Of a stretch of DNA of 64,000 nt, positions 37,724 to 46,067 are shown piece by piece. Under the pieces are notes generated by a model. The model was given only the letters and a program-made list of their open reading frames with translations, made no database searches and was not told the origin of the DNA. The first letter of the stretch is position 1; every line of letters starts with the position of its first letter. Position numbers and translations under genes: made by a program. This DNA comes from Pseudomonas sp. FP2335 (GTDB lineage Bacteria; Pseudomonadota; Gammaproteobacteria; Pseudomonadales; Pseudomonadaceae), in contig NZ_CP117437.1 of assembly GCF_030687535.1 (NCBI RefSeq), positions 1,323,501-1,387,500 of the forward strand, in the 5' to 3' direction.

Positions 37724-38056
37724 ATGATCGGAATCGATAGGAACACCGGGGTAGCGGTCGATGACTGGCTGCAATTCGTACAGCGTGCCACCCGAGCGCT
37801 GACCACCCCCTTGGGCACTCGCCAGAAGCGTCCGCTGTACGGCTCGAAGATCTCGCAACTGCTCGGCCAGAACCTGGGCGATGACCTGTTGATCCTCGCC
37901 CAGAGCCACGCCGCCGACGCGTTCTACAACGCCCAGAACGGCATCGCCGACTTTCAACCCCAGGTCATCGTCGCCACCCGTCAGGGAGCGGGTTTGTTGC
38001 TGCGTTTTGCCGGCACCTGGAAAAACCGCCAACAATCTTTCGAGGTCGTCACATGA
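37724..38056 (+). CDS. Baseplate protein W (gp25-like)
   Basis: A 110-residue P2 gpW/T4 gp25-family baseplate wedge protein with built-in start MIGIDRNTGVAVDDW, the conserved TPLGTRQKRPLYGSKI and a C-terminal LLLRFAGTW strand. It helps start sheath assembly at the baseplate. Its stop overlaps the J gene start by 4 bases. Confidence 0.88.
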   Translation: MIGIDRNTGVAVDDWLQFVQRATRALTTPLGTRQKRPLYGSKISQLLGQNLGDDLLILAQSHAADAFYNAQNGIADFQPQVIVATRQGAGLLLRFAGTWKNRQQSFEVVT

Positions 38057-39048
38057 GCATGCTGATCCCTGGCCAGAACCAACTGGCGGAACCGGCGATT
38101 ATCGCGGTCGACGCCTTCGAGCCGTTGCTGGCGCAATTCAAGGCGTTCGTTGTTGATTACGTAGCCGCCCGTGCGCCGCAAAGTGCGGCCAAGCTCAAAG
38201 TCAGCCTCGACAATGAAAGCGAGCTGTTGACCTTGGCCCTGGAAGCGTTTTGCGTGCGCCTGCAAACCCACGAGCGCAAGTACAACGCGCGTATCAAGCA
38301 GATGCTGGCGTGGTGGGCCACCGGCAGCAATCTGGATGCGCGCCTGGCGGATATGGGCCTGGAGCGCCAGGTGCTCGACCCCGGCGACACAGCCGCTTTC
38401 CCGCCTGTGCCGCCGACTCTGGAAAGCGATGACGACGCGCGCCTGCGCTATTACCTGGCACCCCACGCCCCGGCGGCGGGTTCGCGTATGCAATATCGTC
38501 GCGAAGTGTTCACCCTTGGCGAGCGGCCGGTGGTCAAAGTGCAAAGCGCCACGCCGGGCGTGGTGACGGTCAGCTACACCTTCGATCCGGACGGTTATGC
38601 GGCGCGAGTCAAGGATGGCAACGGTCGCCGCACCGCACCTGGCGAGGTGATGGTTACGGTGCTTTCCAGGGATGGCGATGGCAGTGCGTCGGCCGACTTG
38701 CTTGACGGCGTGCGCAGACATTTCGCAAGGCCTGATGTGCGGCCGGAGACCGATCTGGTCACTGTTCAAGGTGCGCAGATTCAACGTTACAAGATCCGCG
38801 TGATCGCCAAAATCAACGCGGGCCCCGATTCGGGGTTGACCCAGGTTGCCGCGCAACAGCTGCTGCAAACCTACGCCGACTCCTGCCATCGCCTGGAAGG
38901 TCGGGTCGACCCGAGCTGGATCGACTACGCCATCCACAGTGCCGGCGCCGCGCAACTGCAGGTCCTCGAACCGCTGGCGCCGATCATCAGTTCGGCATTC
39001 CAGGCCCCGTACTGCACGGGTGTCGAGGTGGAGGTGCGCACGCTATGA
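38053..39048 (+). CDS. Baseplate assembly protein J
   Basis: A 331-residue P2 gpJ/T4 gp6-like wedge protein. Family features are the N-terminal helical part, the central EDDARLRYYLAPHAP-like stretch (here SDDDARLRYYLAPHAP) and the C-terminal VSYTFDPDGYAARV and GRVDPSWIDYAIHSAGA. It forms the outer ring of the baseplate with W and I. ATGA-type overlaps on both sides indicate one translation unit. Confidence 0.9.
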   Translation: MSMLIPGQNQLAEPAIIAVDAFEPLLAQFKAFVVDYVAARAPQSAAKLKVSLDNESELLTLALEAFCVRLQTHERKYNARIKQMLAWWATGSNLDARLADMGLERQVLDPGDTAAFPPVPPTLESDDDARLRYYLAPHAPAAGSRMQYRREVFTLGERPVVKVQSATPGVVTVSYTFDPDGYAARVKDGNGRRTAPGEVMVTVLSRDGDGSASADLLDGVRRHFARPDVRPETDLVTVQGAQIQRYKIRVIAKINAGPDSGLTQVAAQQLLQTYADSCHRLEGRVDPSWIDYAIHSAGAAQLQVLEPLAPIISSAFQAPYCTGVEVEVRTL

Positions 39049-39674
39049 ATGAACCCAAGACGAGCCTGTTGCCCGCCAACAGTTCTCCGCTGGAAAAGGC
39101 TCTGGACCTCGGTTTTGGTCACCTGCTGGAGCGGGTAGCCCCGCCGTTTCCCCAACTGATGGACCCGGATCGTACACCGGCGGCGTTTTTGCCCTACTTG
39201 GCAGCGGACCGCGCGGTGAACGAATGGAGCACCACCGCCCCCGACGCCGAGAAACGCCTGACCGTCAAACTCGCCTGGCCCACCGCCCGCCAGGCTGGCA
39301 CTCGCCAAGCCCTGGAAAATGCCGTCAAAGGCCTGCAACTACGCCCCGAAGTACGTGCCTGGTACGAACAGGCGCCGCGAGGTGTGCCCTACAGCTTTGT
39401 CGTCCGGATCTGGACCGATTTGCCCTACAGCGAAGCCACCGACCTCCGACTTGATCGACGCCTGGCCGATGCCAAAAGTGAGCGCGACATCTTCGCGGTC
39501 TCTGTCGGCCTGAGCGCGTCGGGCCGCCACAGCATCGGCGGCGCCACGCTGTGCGGCGAACTCACCACGATCTACCCGAACTTGCTGGCCGGCGTTGAGG
39601 CCACGGGCCGCACCTGTTTGGCGGCCGGGCTCTACACCGTCGAAACCACTACCCTTTATCCACAGGAGCACTAA
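39045..39674 (+). CDS. Tail protein I (baseplate-fibre connector)
   Basis: A 209-residue P2 gpI-family protein that joins the fibres to the wedge. The N-terminal LLPANSSPLEKALDLGFG and the conserved RTPAAFLPYLAADRAVNEWS are characteristic. Overlaps the J stop by 4 bases and abuts the fibre gene. Confidence 0.88.
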   Translation: MNEPKTSLLPANSSPLEKALDLGFGHLLERVAPPFPQLMDPDRTPAAFLPYLAADRAVNEWSTTAPDAEKRLTVKLAWPTARQAGTRQALENAVKGLQLRPEVRAWYEQAPRGVPYSFVVRIWTDLPYSEATDLRLDRRLADAKSERDIFAVSVGLSASGRHSIGGATLCGELTTIYPNLLAGVEATGRTCLAAGLYTVETTTLYPQEH

Positions 39675-41117
39675 ATGGCTGACTATTACACGCTGCTCAC
39701 TAACGCGGGGATCGCCTACGAAACCGCCTGCAAGGCTGCCGGCGTCGCGATCAAACTTGCGCAAATCTCTGTTGGCGACGGCAACGGCGCGGTCTACAAC
39801 CCCGATGCCAGCGCAAAAGCGCTGAAACGCGAGGTCTGGCGTGGGCCGTTGAGCGCGCTGTTCCAAGATGAGAAAAATGCCAACTGGCTGTTGGCTGAGG
39901 TCACCATTCCGTCGAATGTCGGCGGCTGGTATGTGCGGGAAGCCGGGTTGTGGACGGATAGCGGGATCTTGTACGCCATCGTGAAATACCCGGAGTCATA
40001 CAAGCCGGTGTTGACGACGTCGGGGGCGGGCAAAGAGTTTTACATTCGCTCGATTTTCGAGACGACCAATGCCGCCAATGTGACGTTGTTGATTGATGAC
40101 ACGGTGGTGAAGGCCACTCGGGCGTGGGTGGTGGATTATCTGGCGCAGCAGTTGGCGAAGGGGACGTACACCAAGCTTGAGATTGAGGCGTTGATCGCCA
40201 AGGCATCGGCGTTGCCCGTCGGGGCGATGGTGCCGTTTCCACTGGGCATCGTTCCATCGGGGTATCTGGAGGTGGATAACAGCCTGTTCAAGGATTCTGT
40301 TTATCCAGACCTGGCGGGGTATCTGGCGAAGAAATTCAATGTCGCGGGTGATGCGGTCGGGTTCACCCGGTTGCCGGAGTCGCGAGGGGAGTTTTTCCGG
40401 GGCTGGGATCATGGGCGCGGAGTGGATGCGGGGCGCGCGATTCCCAGTTTCCAGGCCGATGCGTTCAAGAGCCACACCCATACACCGCTCAATCAAACCG
40501 GTATCAATTCTGAGATCACCCCCGGTGGGGCTAAAGCTCTCGGCGGTACCACGTTTGATGTCCTCAAGGACGTGGGTTTCACCGGTGGCAGTGAAACCCG
40601 TCCGCGTAACCTGGCGGTAATGTGGTGCATCAAGGCCTGGAATGCGCCGGTTAACCAGGGAAGCATTGATGTTGCGGCCCTGGTGCCTTTGGCGGCTCAG
40701 GCCACGGAAACCAATCAAGGCACTGTCAAGGTTGCAACTCAGGCACAACTGAATGCCGGGGTGGATGACGCGGCTGTTGTGACACCGAAAAAACTGCGCG
40801 CGGGGTTTTCCATTTCGCTTGGGATGCCGGGGTATATCGCGTTTCCCACTTGGTTGGGCGGGTTGATTATCCAGTGGTTCAAAGGGCCCGTCAGCGGTCT
40901 CGAATCGGTGGCTTATCCAGCGGTTAGTTTTCCGCTCGCGTTTCCCAATGCGTGTTTGATTCCTTCTGTATCGACCATGGGCAATGACACGGTCTTTTCC
41001 GATCAGGTCTACCAGGTGAGTAGCTGGAGCAAAGAGACCATCAAACTCTTTCCTCAGTGGTTCGGTACTGGGAATCAAGGGCTTAACTTTCCGCTGGTGA
41101 TCGCAATCGGATATTGA
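39675..41117 (+). CDS. Tail fibre (receptor-binding) protein
   Basis: A 480-residue fibre. The N-terminal ~150 residues are the conserved tail-collar/DUF3751 attachment domain (MADYYTLLTNAGIAYETACK onward). A phage collar-like segment follows with PESRGEFFRGWDHGRGVD and NLAVMWCIKAWNAP. The distal part (about 330-480) looks less conserved and should set which strains are killed. Base composition drifts to lower GC toward the 3' end and through the next gene, as if this end had been exchanged. Confidence 0.88.
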   Translation: MADYYTLLTNAGIAYETACKAAGVAIKLAQISVGDGNGAVYNPDASAKALKREVWRGPLSALFQDEKNANWLLAEVTIPSNVGGWYVREAGLWTDSGILYAIVKYPESYKPVLTTSGAGKEFYIRSIFETTNAANVTLLIDDTVVKATRAWVVDYLAQQLAKGTYTKLEIEALIAKASALPVGAMVPFPLGIVPSGYLEVDNSLFKDSVYPDLAGYLAKKFNVAGDAVGFTRLPESRGEFFRGWDHGRGVDAGRAIPSFQADAFKSHTHTPLNQTGINSEITPGGAKALGGTTFDVLKDVGFTGGSETRPRNLAVMWCIKAWNAPVNQGSIDVAALVPLAAQATETNQGTVKVATQAQLNAGVDDAAVVTPKKLRAGFSISLGMPGYIAFPTWLGGLIIQWFKGPVSGLESVAYPAVSFPLAFPNACLIPSVSTMGNDTVFSDQVYQVSSWSKETIKLFPQWFGTGNQGLNFPLVIAIGY

Positions 41118-41126
41118 GGAGGTTTC

Positions 41127-41519
41127 ATGTTTTATTCACCGTCCACCCACGGGCTTTACTCGTTGTCGCTACATGGCAAGAACATGCCGCCCGATGTGAT
41201 TGAAATGTCGGAAAAAGACTATGCAGATCTCAGCGCGCGGGGATTTGCCATTCCGGATCAAGGCGCTTCTCCAACCGTTGAAGACGTGGGCGCTCGGGAA
41301 CGAGCCTGGCGTGGCTACGAGTTGTCGTCAGTGAAATGGCTGCGTGAGCGTCATCGTGATCAGCTTGAAATCGAAGTTGATCCAACGCTCTCCGAGGAGC
41401 AGTTCAAGGAACTGCTGGTTTATATGCAGGCGTTGCGCGATTGGCCTCAGTCGCCCGACTTTCCGTACAGCGAACATCGGCCTGTTGCGCCTTCCTGGAT
41501 CGCTGCTCAAACCGAATAA
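41127..41519 (+). CDS. Tail fibre assembly chaperone
   Basis: A 130-residue Tfa-like protein with the typical N-terminus MFYSPSTHGLYSLSLHG, a helical middle and the C-terminal RDWPQSPDFP motif. It should fold the distal fibre encoded just upstream; fibre and chaperone usually travel together. AGGAGG ribosome site six bases before the ATG. An intrinsic terminator follows. Confidence 0.85.
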   Translation: MFYSPSTHGLYSLSLHGKNMPPDVIEMSEKDYADLSARGFAIPDQGASPTVEDVGARERAWRGYELSSVKWLRERHRDQLEIEVDPTLSEEQFKELLVYMQALRDWPQSPDFPYSEHRPVAPSWIAAQTE

Positions 41520-41542
41520 ATACCCTGTTTAACGTCCTCTCA

Positions 41543-41564
41543 AACCGCTTTCGCGGTTTTTTTT
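41543..41564 (+). terminator. Internal terminator after the fibre chaperone
   Basis: AAACCGC-TTTC-GCGGTTT with eight T, between the baseplate/fibre block and the sheath/tube block. It splits the tailocin into two transcripts or sets their ratio. Confidence 0.88.
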
Positions 41565-41583
41565 CGCCTGGAGATTTTCCCCA

Positions 41584-41775
41584 ATGCCTACCCGCCAAAC
41601 CTACACCGTCCTAGTCCCTTTCCCCACCCACGCCGGCCATTGGTCTGTCGTTGGCGAGGAACTGGACCTGCTGGACGTCGAAGCAACCGCCCTGCGCACC
41701 GCCGGACGCCTGGAACTGACCAGCGTCCTCAACGCCACCCCGGCCCGAAAGGCCGCTACCCAGAAGGCTGACTAA
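41584..41775 (+). CDS. Small tailocin protein of unknown function
   Basis: 63 residues, starting 20 bases after the terminator and ending two bases before the sheath gene. It has GGAG nine bases upstream of its ATG. The sequence TYTVLVPFPTHAGHWSVVG then EELDLLDVEATALRTAGRLE looks like a small beta/alpha fold. No family recognised; the tight spacing to the sheath gene suggests a structural or expression-coupling role. Confidence 0.65.
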   Translation: MPTRQTYTVLVPFPTHAGHWSVVGEELDLLDVEATALRTAGRLELTSVLNATPARKAATQKAD

Positions 41776-41777
41776 TC

Positions 41778-42944
41778 ATGGCTGAGGTTTTGAACTTCGA
41801 GCACAACGGCATCACCGTCAACGCGAGCGAATCCCCCGAGGCCATGGGCGGCCTGGGCGATAACGTCATCGGCCTGGTCGGCACCGCGCCGAAGGCTCAC
41901 GCGTCGATCCCGAAAAATTCGCCGTTCCGTATCAACAGTTTCACCACCCAGGCGTTGCTGGATCCTACTGGCGCTGAGTCGGGCACGTTGTTTCATGCGG
42001 TGTACCAGATCCTCAAAGTGGTGAAGGTGCCGGTCTACGTGGTGATCGTGGAGGAGGGCGCAACTGCGGCCGATACGCAGAACAACGTGATTGGCGGCGA
42101 CGAGCCGGTCACTGGCCGCAAGCTGGGCCTCGCTGCATTGGCCAGCGCGCCGGAAGACCTGACCATCATCGGCGCGCCGGGTTTCACCGGCGTCAAGGCG
42201 GTGGCTGGTGAGTTCGCGGCTTTCGGCAAGCGCATCAAGGCCCGTGTGGTGCTGGATGGCAAGGACGTGGCGGTCGCCGACCAAGTGACCTACAGCGGTG
42301 AGCTGGGTGGCGCCGATCTCGGTTTCGACCGTTGCCTGCTGGTGCACAACATGCCGTCGGTGTACTCCAAGGCCGCGAAGAAGAACGTGTTCCTCGCGCC
42401 GTCGTCCCTGGCCATCGCCGCATTGGCCAAGGTCAAGCAGTGGGAAAGCCCAGGCAATCAGGTGACGTTCGCCGAGGATGTTTCCCGCGTCGTCGAGTAC
42501 AACATCCTCGACACCTCCACCGAAGGCGACCTGCTCAACCGCTACGGCGTGAGCTACTACGCCCGCACCATCCTTGGCGGCTTCTCGCTGCTGGGCAACC
42601 GCTCCATCACCGGCAAGTTCATCAGCTATGTCGGCCTGGAAGACGCCATCAGCCGCAAGCTGGTCAAGGCCGGCCAGAAAGCCATGGCCAAGAACCTCAC
42701 CAAGTCGTTCATGGACCAGGAGGTCAAGCGCATCAACGACTGGCTGCAAACCCTGGTTGCCGACGAAACCATCCCCGGCGGTAGCGTGTACCTGCACCCG
42801 GAACTGAACAGTGTCGAGAAGTACAAGAACGGCACGTGGTTCATCGTCATCGACTACGGCCGCTACGCGCCGAACGAACATATGGTTTATCAACTCAACG
42901 CTCGCGATGAAATCATCGAGCAGTTCCTGGAGGACGTTCTCTAA
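41778..42944 (+). CDS. Contractile tail sheath protein (gpFI-like)
   Basis: A 388-residue sheath subunit that contracts to drive the tube through the target envelope. P2-type features include VIGLVGTAPKA near the N-terminus, IIGAPGFTG, and the C-terminal sheath-handshake region (LNSVEKYKNGTWFIVIDYGRYAPNEHMVY). Length is typical. Overlaps the tube gene by one base. Confidence 0.92.
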   Translation: MAEVLNFEHNGITVNASESPEAMGGLGDNVIGLVGTAPKAHASIPKNSPFRINSFTTQALLDPTGAESGTLFHAVYQILKVVKVPVYVVIVEEGATAADTQNNVIGGDEPVTGRKLGLAALASAPEDLTIIGAPGFTGVKAVAGEFAAFGKRIKARVVLDGKDVAVADQVTYSGELGGADLGFDRCLLVHNMPSVYSKAAKKNVFLAPSSLAIAALAKVKQWESPGNQVTFAEDVSRVVEYNILDTSTEGDLLNRYGVSYYARTILGGFSLLGNRSITGKFISYVGLEDAISRKLVKAGQKAMAKNLTKSFMDQEVKRINDWLQTLVADETIPGGSVYLHPELNSVEKYKNGTWFIVIDYGRYAPNEHMVYQLNARDEIIEQFLEDVL

Positions 42945-43450
42945 TGTTTACCAACCGAGTCAGACAGGCCATTGCGGCCACCCTTCAAGGCCTGCCGTTG
43001 TCCGCGACGGTGGAAGAGTTCAACCCGCCGAAGATCGAGTTCGATATGGAGCCCATGTCCGGCGGGCGTTTTATCGCCGAGGAAATGGCCAAGAGCGGCA
43101 AGGTGCTCAACGCCAAGTTGATCCTGCAAGGCGCCGGCCCGGAAATCATGCTGGCCCTGGGTGTGCGCCTGGGCGATGACATCCTGTTGAACGTGCGTGA
43201 AGCCGGTCAGGACCAGGACGGCAAGACCTATTTCACCTACCACACGGTCGGCGGCAAGCTCAAATCCCTGGAGGAGGGCAAGCTGAAAATGGGGGAAAAG
43301 GCCATCACCACCCTGGACCTGTCCTGCCGCACCTATACCCGCCTGGAAAACGGCATTCCGGTGATCGACATCGACGTACGTACCCAGAAGTTCGTGCTCA
43401 ATGGCGTCGACATCCTTGGCGATGCGCGCCGCGCTGTGCTGATGCCTTGA
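42944..43450 (+). CDS. Tail tube protein (gpFII-like)
   Basis: A 168-residue P2 gpFII-type tube subunit forming the rigid inner tube. It has the N-terminal MFTNRVRQAIAATLQGLPLSATVEEF and the family-typical KLKMGEKAITTLDLSCRTYTRLENG. It starts on the sheath stop codon. A REP doublet follows before the next tailocin gene. Confidence 0.92.
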   Translation: MFTNRVRQAIAATLQGLPLSATVEEFNPPKIEFDMEPMSGGRFIAEEMAKSGKVLNAKLILQGAGPEIMLALGVRLGDDILLNVREAGQDQDGKTYFTYHTVGGKLKSLEEGKLKMGEKAITTLDLSCRTYTRLENGIPVIDIDVRTQKFVLNGVDILGDARRAVLMP

Positions 43451-43482
43451 TAACGACCATGGCTTGAAGTGGGCGCGGTCAG

Positions 43483-43570
43483 TGTGGGAACTGGCTTGCC
43501 TGCGATAGCGACACCTCGGTCAGCCTGAGGTACCGAGTCGTCTGCATTGCGGGCAAGCCCGGCTCCCACA
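43483..43570. repeat. REP doublet inside the tailocin cluster
   Basis: Arms TGTGGGAACTGGCTTGCCTG and the inverted GCGGGCAAGCCCGGCTCCCACA flank a 44-bp centre. It is a diverged relative of the other REP doublets. It sits in the only sizeable gap of the structural operon, between tube and assembly chaperone, where it could attenuate transcription. Confidence 0.85.
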
Positions 43571-43620
43571 GGGGGCTGCGCTTGCCCTTTTCTACAACGT
43601 GTTAACCAAGGAATTGCCCC

Positions 43621-44193
43621 ATGGCCTGGATGCCACCGTTACACCGCCTGCTCTCGCCGATCACTGCCGACACTGGCGCGGCGATTGAACAGGTTCAACT
43701 CAAGCCGTTGTACTACGCCGCGCAAAAAGACGCGCTGGCCCGGGCCGGTGAGGACGAGGACGACCAGTTCTTTGAACTGGCGAAACTCGCCACCGGCCTG
43801 TCGGAAAAAGAGCTCGACCAACTCAAACGCCCGGACTACGTGACCATCGCCCAATACGTGCATGAAATGTCGACACGTCCTGCGTCGTTCTTCCTCGACG
43901 AGCAGGCGCAATCGAGCCACGGACATCCCGTGCAACTGCTGCTGCCGGTCGATGCCGCCGGCCGCACCCATACCGCACTCGAACTGGAAATGCCCGCCCT
44001 GCGCGCGACCAAAGTGATGAAAAAACTCGCCACTGCCAAAGAGCGAGCCGAATTCATTACCGCCCATTGCACCGGGCTGATGATCCCCGACCTCGCCGGC
44101 CTGAGTGTGCCCGACTGGACCGAACTGCAGGAGCGCATCGACGATTTTTTAAATCAACCGGCGGCCTTCTTTCGCAACGCGACATCGACGTAA
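43621..44193 (+). CDS. Tail assembly chaperone E, with -1 frameshift product E-E'
   Basis: The 190-residue E protein coats the tape measure during tail assembly. Near its end the codons GAT TTT TTA contain the slippery heptamer T-TTT-TTA at 44145-44151, the canonical X-XXY-YYZ form. A -1 shift there would continue in the overlapping frame to 44315 and make a 231-residue fusion. P2-like phages need both forms in a set ratio. The ATG follows CCAAGGAATTGCCCC. Confidence 0.85.
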   Translation: MAWMPPLHRLLSPITADTGAAIEQVQLKPLYYAAQKDALARAGEDEDDQFFELAKLATGLSEKELDQLKRPDYVTIAQYVHEMSTRPASFFLDEQAQSSHGHPVQLLLPVDAAGRTHTALELEMPALRATKVMKKLATAKERAEFITAHCTGLMIPDLAGLSVPDWTELQERIDDFLNQPAAFFRNATST

Positions 44194-44315
44194 TCCTCGA
44201 TGTGGTGCCGCTGGTTTACTCGGTCAATGAAGCGGAGATCCTGGAATGGGATGCCGTCAAAGCCATGCGCCGCTACGACATCGCGATCACTCGCCTTGGC
44301 GTTAAACAGGAGTAG
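44145..44315 (+). other. Frameshift site and E' extension frame
   Basis: After the slippery site the -1 frame reads KSTGGLLSQRDIDVILDVVP, then LVYSVNEAEILEWDAVKAMR to a stop at 44313-44315, 54 codons. The frame has no start codon of its own at a sensible place and no ribosome site, but it resembles P2 E', including the WDA-x3-MRRYDIA-like end. The next gene starts six bases later, which fits an expressed extension. Confidence 0.8.
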
Positions 44316-44321
44316 AGCGGG

Positions 44322-45470
44322 ATGCAAGAAACAAAATATGGGACAAGGCTCGCCCAGGAGGACTTGCGCTGGATGGTCGGCGACGCGGACCTTGGCAACG
44401 TGCTGGCACCGTTTTCCACAAGCGCTGCGCCGCCCCTGAGCCTGGACGCTGGCCCGCCGCCGTTGGAGCTGCGCTCTGCGTTGCTCACATTGAGTGTGGA
44501 CATCAACGCGTTGACCCAGGAACAAGTGCGGCTGCGCGAGACGTTGGAGACGCTCAACAGTACGCTGTTCATCAACAGCGATGCGCTGATGCCCAAGGCC
44601 GCGGATGTCGCCGCGAGTTCGGGCAAGGATCAGCCCAAGGAGCCCGCGGATGGTGAGGTGGTGGGCACGCTCAAGGCGGCTGGCGCGCAGTTGTGGGATA
44701 CGCTGAAAAGTAAGGTCGTAGAAAAAGCCATTGATCTGGTCATCGACTCGGCAGCCAAGCAATACAAAGGTCGCAAAAAAATCGGAGGGCGCAGCGCAGG
44801 GGTGCGCAATCTGTACGAGCAAAGTCGCCAGGCCTTGGGTGGCTCGTCAAACGGCTTTCATGTGGGAGCGACCTCGCAAAGCCCCCAACCCTATGCCAGG
44901 GCTAGCGTTGCAGTGCCCACGCCCAACCTGGCAAACGTACCCGCAGGTGCCTTGGCCGATGCTCTCGCCACATTTCAATCCGTCGGCATCCGGCGGCTGG
45001 GGCCATTGAGGACGGCCGCAGCCACCCTCGACGTGGTCCAGGGTGTACGCAACGGTGACGCCAACGCCATCGCCACCGGCCTGGGTACTGCCGGTGGCGC
45101 CTGGGCCGGCGCATCCGCCGGTGCGGCCATCGGTACGATGATTTTCCCCGGTGCCGGCACTGTGCTCGGTGGTGCCATCGGTGGCTTGTTGGGCAGTGAA
45201 GCTGGCGCCTGGCTGGGTGACAAGGTGTTCGGGCCCAGCGATCGCCTGCCGGCGCCGAGTGGCGTGAGCAAGGTACTCAACAGTGCCCGCGCGGATAACG
45301 TTCAGGTTTCCATCGCGCCCAGTATCCAGATCACTGGTGTGAACCCTGCCGATGCTCGACAGGTTGTCAGCCAGGTTATCCAGGCCCTGCAATTGCAATG
45401 CGTGCCGATGCTCACGGACTCGCTGGGAATTCGACGCAACGCGGCACTCGCCGACCCAGGAGGTGACTGA
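44322..45470 (+). CDS. Short tail tape measure protein (gpT-like)
   Basis: 382 residues in the tape-measure slot. Helical N-terminal half with LRSALLTLSVDINALTQEQV and LDTAKSK-like charged helix (WDTLKSKVVEKAIDLVIDSA), then a Gly/Ala-rich hydrophobic stretch (about 247-300, GLGTAGGAWAGASAGAAIG, GAIGGLLGSEAGAWLGDKVF) typical of tape measures. P2 gpT is 815 residues, so this is under half that length and predicts a short tail. Ends on the start codon of gene U. Confidence 0.8.
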   Translation: MQETKYGTRLAQEDLRWMVGDADLGNVLAPFSTSAAPPLSLDAGPPPLELRSALLTLSVDINALTQEQVRLRETLETLNSTLFINSDALMPKAADVAASSGKDQPKEPADGEVVGTLKAAGAQLWDTLKSKVVEKAIDLVIDSAAKQYKGRKKIGGRSAGVRNLYEQSRQALGGSSNGFHVGATSQSPQPYARASVAVPTPNLANVPAGALADALATFQSVGIRRLGPLRTAAATLDVVQGVRNGDANAIATGLGTAGGAWAGASAGAAIGTMIFPGAGTVLGGAIGGLLGSEAGAWLGDKVFGPSDRLPAPSGVSKVLNSARADNVQVSIAPSIQITGVNPADARQVVSQVIQALQLQCVPMLTDSLGIRRNAALADPGGD

Positions 45471-45853
45471 TGCGACAACAGATGGTGTTGGGTGATTTCA
45501 TCTTTGGTTTGTCCCGAGGGTTTGCCTATTCCTCGCTGGTCCGAAACAGCGACGGCGGCTGGAGCGATCTCGCGATTATCGCCAGCAAGCCGCAGTCGCG
45601 ACAGAGCGGCCAGAGGCTGGAAAAACTCACGTTCAGTGGTACGGCCATGTACGGCATCGGTATGCAACGCCTGGATCAATTGCGTGCCCTGCAAGGTCTG
45701 CGGGCGCCGTTGCCGCTGGTCGATGGAATCGGCCGTAACTGGGGCCTGTGGCGGATCAATTCGGTGGTGGAAAACCAGAGCAACGTGATCGATGACGGCA
45801 CTGCGATGGTGATGGCCTGGACGCTTGAACTGGAGGAATTTGTCAATGCGTAG
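45470..45853 (+). CDS. Tail protein U
   Basis: A 127-residue P2 gpU-family protein, needed to finish the tail or baseplate. Typical N-terminus MVLGDFIFGLSRGFAY after MRQQ and the motif EKLTFSGTAMYGIGMQRLDQLRAL. One-base overlap with the tape measure gene and an eight-base overlap with X. Confidence 0.88.
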   Translation: MRQQMVLGDFIFGLSRGFAYSSLVRNSDGGWSDLAIIASKPQSRQSGQRLEKLTFSGTAMYGIGMQRLDQLRALQGLRAPLPLVDGIGRNWGLWRINSVVENQSNVIDDGTAMVMAWTLELEEFVNA

Positions 45854-46058
45854 AGTACGAAGTATCGCCGGTGACTCGGTCAACCTGCTGCTCTACCGCG
45901 AGCTGGGGCGTTGCGATGATGTGGCTGAAGAAACCCTGTGGCGCCTGAACCCCACGCTTGCCGAGTATGGCCCGGCGCTGCCGGCGGGAGTCTGGGTGAT
46001 CGTGCCGGAAATGCAAGCGCGGCCGGTCGCGGTACGCCCCGTTCTGGCGTGGGATTAA
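45846..46058 (+). CDS. Tail protein X (LysM-like)
   Basis: A 70-residue P2 gpX-family baseplate hub protein: RRVRSIAGDSVNLLLYRELG, then ETLWRLNPTLAEYGPALPAGVWVIVPE, a LysM-like fold that may touch peptidoglycan or brace the hub. Its ATG lies inside the end of gene U; the internal GGAGG 10 bases upstream supports it. Confidence 0.88.
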   Translation: MRRVRSIAGDSVNLLLYRELGRCDDVAEETLWRLNPTLAEYGPALPAGVWVIVPEMQARPVAVRPVLAWD

Positions 46059-46067
46059 GGAGGCTGC

